Source of the DNA: Planctomycetota bacterium
GTDB lineage: Bacteria > Planctomycetota > Phycisphaerae > WQYP01
Length of the DNA: 38,804 nt
Direction: 5' to 3'
Assembly (NCBI GenBank): GCA_021831565.1
Contig: JAKBMM010000027.1
Coordinates: forward strand, 1-38,804
The notes under the pieces are model-generated. The model saw only the letters and a program-made list of their open reading frames with translations, was not told where the DNA came from and did not search any database. The position numbers and the translations under genes were made by a program. How positions within the stretch are numbered: position 1 is the stretch's first letter; every line of letters starts with the position of its first letter. Positions 30,967-36,958 of this stretch are shown here, piece after piece.

Positions 30967-33372
30967 CTAAATCAGCCCCGCTCGCTTGCGCAATACCCAC
31001 TCCACCGTCAACAGAATCACCAACAGCGCCAGGGCGATAGGTTTGTTCCATATTTGCCGCGACTGGCGGCTGATGGTTTGAACGCTCCGGTCGGGAATCA
31101 GGCCGGCCAGCCGGGCGGCCTGCGGTAGCGGGAGCACGCTTCCCCCGGTCGCCCGGGCCAGGCGGCAAAGCGCGGCCATGTCCACCCGGGGATTATTGAA
31201 TTCCAGATTCGGCGGCGCCACCCGCACACGCAGCGGCTTGAGGGGAGCGGCCAATTCGCCCGGCGGAGCACTGATATGATATTGCCCCAACCGCTCCAGT
31301 GTCAGCGACCCCTCGTAAAGCTGATGACTTGGATCGGTGGGAACCATGATTACCGACTCGCCGCCGCCGGGACCGCTCGCCTCAAGCCGGAGGCGCGCGG
31401 GCATTTGCCCGGCCAGGGCGGGATCGCGAATCTTCAGGAACAACCGGATCTCCTGGCCGCTTTGCGCTTGGGATGCCGATGAGCGCAGTGTCAGGCGGTG
31501 GGAACTGCCCAAGACGCGCCTGCGGGCGAGCAGGCGGACCATCTGGAGCCAATAGCTTTTGTATAGTGGCGCGCCATGGTAGTAGCGCCAGCGCCAAGTG
31601 TCGCATATAGCCGAGAACATGGTGCGGCCGGCCCCATAGCGTCCGAAAACAATCAATGGCGCCGGTCTGCCGTTGATTTTGTATGCCGGCAGATCGGCCA
31701 AAACCACTCCGCTGGGCGCCAGGCCCGCGACACTTTGAAACCAGTAGAGCGGCGGCAGGTGGGCGACCTGCCGGAGATTTTTCCGGCGGCTGTCAAAAAA
31801 TTCAAACAAGGGGCTTCTCTTGCCCGCCGCCGTTACATGCAGCTCAAAAGGGCTGATGGACGGCTTGGGCGGGGCGGAATTGGCGGGAGTGGCTATAAGC
31901 ACGGGCAACAAGGCCGCCAGGGGAGTATGGGCGTAGGCCATGGGAGCGTAACGCCAACCGGCGATCATGCCAAACCCGCCGCCGAAGCGACCAACGAAAC
32001 GGAGGATCAGTTTTTGCTGCGCCGGGGAGAAATAATCAGGATTGACATCGCCTAGCAGAAGAACATCGTAGCGGTTGAGCTGGCTTTGAGTTTCGGGAAA
32101 GTGATTGATGGGAATGTTGCCTTCCTGGGCGAAACGGTTGTCGGCGGAAAGCAGCAGGCAACTGATGCGGGTGGTTTTCTCGCGCATCAGGTCATTTTTC
32201 AGATAGCGGTATTCCCAGCGCGGGTAACCATCGACGTACAGCACCCGAATTTTCGCCTGCACCGCGTCGGTGATCATGGGACCGGCGCGATTCCCCCGTT
32301 CGGTTAATTCGCCGGCAACCGGCTTGAGCCGCAGCAGCAACCGATGGCGACCCGGACGGCGGGGATGGAAGATCAGCCGGATGGTCGCCTGGCGGTGGCC
32401 GGGCGAAATGACCACCGGTTTGCCGGCAAGCTTTTTGATAACCTTGCCGTCGCGGGCCACCTCATAAAGGCTCGCCCGTGTGCGCACCACGCCGGTGGCG
32501 CCGGTTACACGGACGACGGCGCGCACGGCCACGGGATCCTGTATGAAAGCATGATGCGGCGCCTGAACCTGCGCCAGGGCGAGGTTGAACGGCGCATGGA
32601 TTTCGCCCACCGGCAGGGCAAAGATCGGCGTGGCCCGGCGGCGCGCCGCGGCTATGGCGCTGGCGGCCGATCCGCCGCTGGTGGAGCGGCCGTCGGTAAG
32701 CAGGATGACCGCGCTGAGCGGCCGGCTTCGCAATCGCTGGAAAATTTCGCGCACCACCGCGGGCACGTCGGTAGTCGGGCCGTCCGGCCGGCACTGGGAT
32801 AAACGAGCCAGCAGGCCGGCAAGCTCGGTGGTATTGTCGGCCAAGCCGAGTAAACGGGCGTGCGCAGCGCCGACGAACAATGCCACGCGTTGCCGGCGGC
32901 ATATTTTTTTGAGCCAGGTTTTGGCGGCCCGGACGAGTTCTCGGCGCGCCAGCGCCAAGCGTGTGGGACGGAGCAATCTTCCGCCGTGCGTGGCGAACTT
33001 CCGGGAGGAAAACCCCGCCGCCAGTTGTTGCATCGCCGGATTTCGGTAGGGATCGCGCAGGCTCATGGAAAGTGAGGAGTCCAGCCAGATGGCGACCACA
33101 GATGGCGTACGATGCGCCTGCACCCGCACCAGCATGGGCCGGGCGAGCAAAAGCGCCACGGCGGCCAGCACCCCTCCGCGGAGCAGCGCCATCGTTCGCT
33201 TGCTTCCGGGCGCGGCGGTTTGGGCGCGATAGCTCCACCAACCAAGAATCGCCAGGATGATTGCGCCGCAAAAGATCAGGCCGGGATGATGCGTACCCCA
33301 GGCCCAATGGAGCCGGCCGCCATGTCGCGACAGAGGCATGCCAAAGAGAATATGGAGCAATCGGGCAAGCAT
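30967..33372 (-). CDS. Membrane protein with von Willebrand A and glutamine-amidotransferase-like domains
   Basis: 801 residues. Two N-terminal hydrophobic spans (PGLIFCGAIILAILGWWSY, GGVLAAVALLLARPMLV) precede a vWA domain with the MIDAS motif DSSLSM (DxSxS) and the strand VILLTDGRSTSGGSA. A beta-rich part follows, then a class I glutamine-amidotransferase-like block (RVLYVDGYPRWEYRYLKNDL, RYDVLLLGDVNPDYF, GGFGMIAGW), a pattern seen in large planctomycete vWA proteins. A C-terminal span (ALALLVILLTVEWVL) ends the protein. The ATG at 33372 has GGAGG six bases upstream; a longer frame to 33576 reads through a mobile-element copy. Function is unknown; Bat-type vWA proteins act in the cell envelope. 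It follows lysS on the same strand. Confidence 0.85.
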   Translation of the reverse strand: MLARLLHILFGMPLSRHGGRLHWAWGTHHPGLIFCGAIILAILGWWSYRAQTAAPGSKRTMALLRGGVLAAVALLLARPMLVRVQAHRTPSVVAIWLDSSLSMSLRDPYRNPAMQQLAAGFSSRKFATHGGRLLRPTRLALARRELVRAAKTWLKKICRRQRVALFVGAAHARLLGLADNTTELAGLLARLSQCRPDGPTTDVPAVVREIFQRLRSRPLSAVILLTDGRSTSGGSAASAIAAARRRATPIFALPVGEIHAPFNLALAQVQAPHHAFIQDPVAVRAVVRVTGATGVVRTRASLYEVARDGKVIKKLAGKPVVISPGHRQATIRLIFHPRRPGRHRLLLRLKPVAGELTERGNRAGPMITDAVQAKIRVLYVDGYPRWEYRYLKNDLMREKTTRISCLLLSADNRFAQEGNIPINHFPETQSQLNRYDVLLLGDVNPDYFSPAQQKLILRFVGRFGGGFGMIAGWRYAPMAYAHTPLAALLPVLIATPANSAPPKPSISPFELHVTAAGKRSPLFEFFDSRRKNLRQVAHLPPLYWFQSVAGLAPSGVVLADLPAYKINGRPAPLIVFGRYGAGRTMFSAICDTWRWRYYHGAPLYKSYWLQMVRLLARRRVLGSSHRLTLRSSASQAQSGQEIRLFLKIRDPALAGQMPARLRLEASGPGGGESVIMVPTDPSHQLYEGSLTLERLGQYHISAPPGELAAPLKPLRVRVAPPNLEFNNPRVDMAALCRLARATGGSVLPLPQAARLAGLIPDRSVQTISRQSRQIWNKPIALALLVILLTVEWVLRKRAGLI

Positions 33373-33421
33373 AATGCCTCCGTACCGCCGCGGCCCCGGA
33401 GCGTGCGCGAGGCCCCCGGCC

Positions 33422-33554
33422 GGGGTGCGGCAATTTTTCCGGGCATCCATGGGTGTCCGCACCCGCCTGCACCCTTCGGGAAGGCTCCGCGGCGTGCGGA
33501 ACAGGGCTTGTTTGGCGGGAATTCCGGCCCGGCCCGGAAAAATTGCCACACCCC
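33422..33554. mobile_element. MITE-like element, copy 1 (between lysS and the vWA gene)
   Basis: A 133-bp segment with 23-bp inverted ends that differ at one position. The core is GGCAATTTTTCCGGGC (33429-33444) and GCCCGGAAAAATTGCC (33532-33547). The interior carries CACCCTTCGGGAAGGCTCCG and CGTGCGGAACAGGGCTTGTT, also present in copy 2. It carries no transposase gene. The rest of this 262-bp gap shows nothing else notable. Confidence 0.8.
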
Positions 33555-33634
33555 ACCGGCCGCTCTTCCCGCCCACCCCCGCGCGGGGAGTGATTCCCGC
33601 CGCGGGTTGGCCCCCGCCTCTCCCGAACAGGTTC

Positions 33635-35191
33635 TTATTCCACCGGTCGAGTCCGGGAGTGTATTTCGCCGCCGGCGTCCGGCGCGGCGTCCGGCGGGGC
33701 GCATGGTTTCAACAGGGGAAACAGCACCACGTCGCGAATGCTCGTACGGTTCAGCAGCAGCATCGCCAGGCGATCGATGCCGATTCCCAGTCCGCCCGCC
33801 GGCGGCATGGCATAGCCCAGCGCCGTGATAAAGTCGTGGTCCATGCGGGCCATCGACTCGCCCTCTTTCTGGCCGGCCAACTGGGCGGTAAATGTTTCCA
33901 TTTGAATAAATGGATCATTCAACTCGCTATAGGCGTTGGCCAGTTCCATGCCCGCGGCATAAAGCTCGAACCGCTCCGCCAGATGTTCCCGGCCCGGTTT
34001 GCGGCGCGTAAGCGGGCACAGCGCGGCGGGATAGTCGTACACAAAAACGGGCCGATCGAGCGTGCCCAGTACCGGTTCGACACAGCGCGCGAACAATTCA
34101 TCGACCAGCACCTCATGCGCTTTTTCAGCGGTGTTTTCAATATGGCGCTCTTCCGCGCAGCGGCGCACGGCGGCGACGTCCACGAGGTCCGCGCCGACAT
34201 GGCGGCCAAACAAGTCCATGTACGCCAGCCGCTCAAAGGGCGGGGTGAAATCAAGCACGCGCTCGCCGTAGGGAAGCTCCAGGCGTTCCGGTTTGGCCGC
34301 GGCGGGGTGCCTCCGCCGCCAGCTTTGTTCCGCCAGCGCACAAACAAGCGTTTGGGTAAGTTCCAGCATGCCGGCCAGATCGCTGTACGCCTGGTATAGC
34401 TCCAGCATGGTAAACTCGGGATTGTGGCTGGTATCGATGCCCTCGTTGCGGAAATTCCGGTTGATTTCAAACACCCGTTCCAGGGAGCCTACCAGCAGAC
34501 GCTTCAGATACAACTCCGGGCTGACGCGCAGGTAAAGGTCCAGGTCCAGGGCGTTGTGGCGGGTGCGGAAGGGACGGGCCGCGGCGCCGCCGGGAACGGC
34601 CTGCATCATCGGCGTCTCCACTTCGACAAAGCCGCGGCCATGCAGAAATTCGCGGATAAACCGCACGATGCCGCTGCGGGCCAGGAACACCTCTCGGGAA
34701 TCCGCGTTGGCCAGCAGGTCCAGGTAGCGCCGGCGGTAGCGAAGCTCCGTGTCGGCCAGGCCGTGAAATTTCTCCGGCGGGGGCAGCAGGGACTTGGCGC
34801 ACAAGCCGAAGTTGTCGGCCCAGACGGTGACTTCACCGGTATTGGTATGTCCGACTTTTCCGGAAAACCAGGCGATGTCGCCGGCTTCGAGCAGTTTGGC
34901 CTTATTCCAGTCTTTTTCCAGAAACTGGCGGACCAGAGCGATCTGGATGCGGCCGGTCCAGTCGCCAATGGTCAGGAAAATGAGCTTGCCGATGTCGCGC
35001 CGGAGCATGATCCGCCCGGCCACTTTGGCGGACGGCCCGCCGCCGTGCGGCGTGTCCGGCTGGTGGAGGTTGCGCGCTTCATTTATAGATATCAAGCCAT
35101 CTATGCGATGACCGAAGGGATCGACTCCCGCGGTCTTCCATTTCTCCAGACGCGCCAGCCGGTCCTCAAACTGCGGATTGTCGGTAAACAT
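33635..35191 (-). CDS. lysS: Class II lysyl-tRNA synthetase
   Basis: 518 residues, normal for LysS, which charges tRNA-Lys in the cytoplasm as a homodimer. The N-terminal OB-fold anticodon-binding domain (VAGRIMLRRDIGKLIFLTIG, RIQIALVRQ) is followed by class II motif 1 (IREFLHGRGFVEVETPMM), motif 2 (VFEINRNFRNEGIDTSHNPE, then FTMLELYQAY) and motif 3 (GGLGIGIDRLAMLLLN, SIRDVVLFPLL). Substrate-binding GMELANAYSELNDP is intact. A Pro/Ala/Asp-rich C-terminal tail of about 22 residues is extra. GAGG precedes the ATG. Copies of one MITE-like element lie on both sides, in the same orientation. It is probably cotranscribed with the downstream vWA gene. Confidence 0.96.
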   Translation of the reverse strand: MFTDNPQFEDRLARLEKWKTAGVDPFGHRIDGLISINEARNLHQPDTPHGGGPSAKVAGRIMLRRDIGKLIFLTIGDWTGRIQIALVRQFLEKDWNKAKLLEAGDIAWFSGKVGHTNTGEVTVWADNFGLCAKSLLPPPEKFHGLADTELRYRRRYLDLLANADSREVFLARSGIVRFIREFLHGRGFVEVETPMMQAVPGGAAARPFRTRHNALDLDLYLRVSPELYLKRLLVGSLERVFEINRNFRNEGIDTSHNPEFTMLELYQAYSDLAGMLELTQTLVCALAEQSWRRRHPAAAKPERLELPYGERVLDFTPPFERLAYMDLFGRHVGADLVDVAAVRRCAEERHIENTAEKAHEVLVDELFARCVEPVLGTLDRPVFVYDYPAALCPLTRRKPGREHLAERFELYAAGMELANAYSELNDPFIQMETFTAQLAGQKEGESMARMDHDFITALGYAMPPAGGLGIGIDRLAMLLLNRTSIRDVVLFPLLKPCAPPDAAPDAGGEIHSRTRPVE

Positions 35192-35297
35192 CGCCTCACC
35201 CTTGCCGGCCGCGGCTTCGTCACACGCGGACCTCTATACGGCGCGCCGCAGAGGTTTATATACTGCACGCCGCCATGTTTGCAACATTTGCTCCATG

Positions 35298-35457
35298 GCC
35301 GGTACGCCCGGGTGCGGCAATTTTTCCGGGCATCCGTGGGGGGTGGGTGTCCGCACCCGCCTGCACCCTTCGGGAAGGCTCCGCGGCGTGCGGAACAGGG
35401 CTTGTTTGGCGGGAATTCCGGCCCGGCCCGGAAAAATTGCCACGCCGGTACGCCCGG
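35298..35457. mobile_element. MITE-like element, copy 2 (upstream of lysS), with flanking 14-bp direct repeats
   Basis: The 16-bp ends GGCAATTTTTCCGGGC (35316-35331) and GCCCGGAAAAATTGCC (35426-35441) bound a 126-bp element. It is almost identical to copy 1 except for about seven extra bases near the left end. The direct repeat GCCGGTACGCCCGG occurs on both sides (35298-35311 and 35444-35457), as expected of a target-site duplication, though 14 bp is long. Confidence 0.8.
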
Positions 35458-35538
35458 TTCATGGAAAACCACGGGCCGGCAAGCCGGCGCCACGCTTGCG
35501 CCCAACGATGAGAAAATGTCTCCCCCCTTAGGGGCGCG

Positions 35539-35798
35539 GTAACCGTTCACGCACCGGATGTTTTCCGCGTACGTCCCGGCAGGCACGGGTTTTCTCGGTG
35601 TACCGGGACCGCCAATCACCGCGCTGCCCCAGACACGCAGCCGCGTGGATCGCAATCCCGCGGCCGTTTTCCGCGTACGTCCCGGCGGGCACGGGTTTTC
35701 CCGGTGTGCCGGGACCGCCAATCACCGCGCCGCCCCAGACACGCAGCCGCGTGGATCGCAATCCCGCGGCCGTTTTCCGCGCCGCCGTGAACGGTTAC
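35539..35798. repeat. Palindromic-end element with a 106-bp tandem duplication, copy 2
   Basis: GTAACCGTTCAC (35539-35550) and GTGAACGGTTAC (35787-35798) are inverted ends. Inside, a unit starting TTTTCCGCGTACGTCCCGG is repeated at 35561 and 35667 with a third partial start at 35773, exactly 106 bp apart. 106 is not a multiple of three. Together with the MITE copy this accounts for most of the 680-bp gap between lysS and the DUF488 gene. Confidence 0.85.
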
Positions 35799-35871
35799 GG
35801 TGCGCGCGGTATAGAATCAATGCGGGAGATATAAACTTGGCCAAAACGTTCCGCGGAATGGGAGGTTGGCG

Positions 35872-36228
35872 ATGATCCGGATCAGAAGAATCTACGAAAA
35901 ACCCGCCGGGGATGATGGCGTGCGGATTCTGGTGGACCGGCTCTGGCCGCGGGGAGTCAAGCGGGAAAACGCTAAAATTGATTATTGGATGAAAGACCTC
36001 GCGCCGAGCGACCAACTGCGGCAATGGTTTGGTCACGATCCGAAAAAGTGGCCGGAGTTTCAAAGACGTTACCGGATGGAATTGGCAACGGCGCCGGCGC
36101 CTTGGACCGAACTGTTGCGGTTGGCCGAAAAGAAGGACATCACGCTTCTGTTTGGATCCAAAAACCAGCGGTACAACAATGCCGTGGCGCTGGCGGAATT
36201 TCTCCAGGAGCGGCGGCAAGATCCCTGA
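35872..36228 (+). CDS. DUF488 family protein
   Basis: 118 residues, the full length for the YeaO-type branch of DUF488. The hallmarks are IRRIYEKPAGDDGVRILVDR, LWPRGVKRENAKIDYWMKDL, APSDQLRQWFGHDP, and near the end KKDITLLFGSKNQRYNNAVA. The biochemical function is not established. The ATG at 35872 has GGGAGG about five bases upstream; a TTG two codons earlier is less likely. It stands alone between repeat-rich gaps, on the opposite strand to lysS. It has a single conserved domain and neither signal peptide nor membrane span, so it is probably cytoplasmic. Confidence 0.9.
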   Translation: MIRIRRIYEKPAGDDGVRILVDRLWPRGVKRENAKIDYWMKDLAPSDQLRQWFGHDPKKWPEFQRRYRMELATAPAPWTELLRLAEKKDITLLFGSKNQRYNNAVALAEFLQERRQDP

Positions 36229-36254
36229 TCTGAACTTTTTCATTTTTTTCAACC

Positions 36255-36280
36255 CGCAACTGTAGCTGTGACAGAGCACC
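36255..36280. repeat. Solo half of the GTGCTC/GTCACA hairpin family
   Basis: CGCAACTGTAGCTGTGACAG begins here and continues AGCACC. It matches the loop (GCAACTG) and right arm of the hairpin at 10334-10380 and the right arm at 30598-30615, but the left arm is missing. It may be a decayed copy. Confidence 0.7.
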
Positions 36281-36330
36281 TGTCGGCGCCGAAAAGCGCC
36301 GGTGATCGGCCAGTTCCGCTGGCCCAGGGC

Positions 36331-36429
36331 GTAACCGTTCACAGCGGCGCGGAAAACGGCCGCGGGATTGCGATCCTCGCGGCTGCCCCATGGGTCGCCC
36401 CCCCGCAGCCGTGGATGGAAATCCACGGC
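36331..36429. repeat. Partial inverted copy of the GTAACCGTTCAC element plus a GCCGTGG palindrome
   Basis: From GTAACCGTTCAC (36331-36342) the sequence is the reverse complement of the right part of the 106-bp element for about 58 bp (GGAAAACGGCCGCGGGATTG, CGATCCTCGCGGCTGCC). It then diverges. GCCGTGGATGGAAATCCACGGC (36408-36429), a palindrome related to the one at 16917, follows. Part of a 730-bp gap without a gene before the last CDS. Confidence 0.65.
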
Positions 36430-36496
36430 CGTCCGTAACCGCAAGGAAAACGGTGTTTAACGGGTCAGCCTGCTGACCGTGTCACCAATAAAAATA

Positions 36497-36571
36497 AACC
36501 GTTCACGGCGTCGCGGAAAACGGCCGCGCGGTGGAAACCCGCGGCCGTTTTCCGCGCCGCCGTGAACGGTT
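36497..36571. repeat. 75-bp near-perfect hairpin of the GTAACCGTTCAC family
   Basis: AACCGTTCACGGCGTCGCGG starts the left arm; CCGCGCCGCCGTGAACGGTT ends the right arm. The arms also share AAAACGGCCGCG/CGCGGCCGTTTT. The loop is near CGGTGGAAAC. This is the most compact copy in the window and could be a snap-back form of the element. Confidence 0.8.
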
Positions 36572-36620
36572 ACGAATAAACCAATAAACCGGGACAGCCC
36601 GCCCGCATAGCCACTCTTTA

Positions 36621-36648
36621 TCAAAATTTCATTGTCAAAATTTCATTT
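36621..36648. repeat. Tandem 14-bp direct repeat next to a promoter
   Basis: TCAAAATTTCATTG (36621-36634) is followed at once by TCAAAATTTCATTT (36635-36648). It directly abuts the -35 box of the promoter at 36647-36674 and could be an operator or activator site with half-turn-related spacing. Confidence 0.55.
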
Positions 36649-36674
36649 GACTTGATTCTCAAATGGATTAAAAT
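36647..36674 (+). promoter_or_regulatory. Promoter for the Gly/Asn-rich exported protein
   Basis: TTGACT (36647-36652), a 16-bp spacer and TAAAAT (36669-36674) fit a sigma70-type promoter. It points towards the gene at 36959 and implies a leader RNA of about 275 nt. Confidence 0.6.
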
Positions 36675-36958
36675 GAGTGGCAAGTGTCTATCATCAACAT
36701 CGGCGAATGGGCAACGGTTTGGGGGCCGAGGTGGCGGACGAAAAGCCCGCCCAAACAAAGCTGTAGCGGTGTTCGGTAGTTCGTCGTGGCGGGAACTTTG
36801 TCGCGCGCGGCGCGAAGCAGTACCACGGCCACTTCCAGGCATGGAGAGAGGCAATTCCATGCGCCGTCCGCCGTCATCTTTCAGGTGAAGAAAATCATGC
36901 GCCGGGGTCTTGTCGTTCGCCGGCGCGGGAGTCAGAACCTTTTGGGAGGAAATCAGCC
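36675..36958 (+). other. Long 5' leader with candidate RNA stems, not recognised
   Basis: No credible gene. Stems that could form are GTTTGGG/CCCAAAC (36717-36723 with 36750-36756), GCATGGA/TCCATGC (36839-36845 with 36856-36862) and GCGCCGG/CCGGCGC (36899-36905 with 36920-36926). The last one ends about 18 bases before the Shine-Dalgarno GGGAGGA (36944-36950). I do not recognise a known riboswitch. Confidence 0.4.

Noticed and set aside
33373-33576. 68-residue N-terminal extension of the vWA protein
   Set aside because: It translates the MITE-like element copy. The ATG at 33372 has GGAGG at ideal spacing and is followed by the membrane spans.
36675-36958. Cyclic-di-GMP or cobalamin riboswitch in the leader of the last gene
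   Set aside because: I looked for the conserved core sequences of these classes and did not find them; only generic stems are visible.
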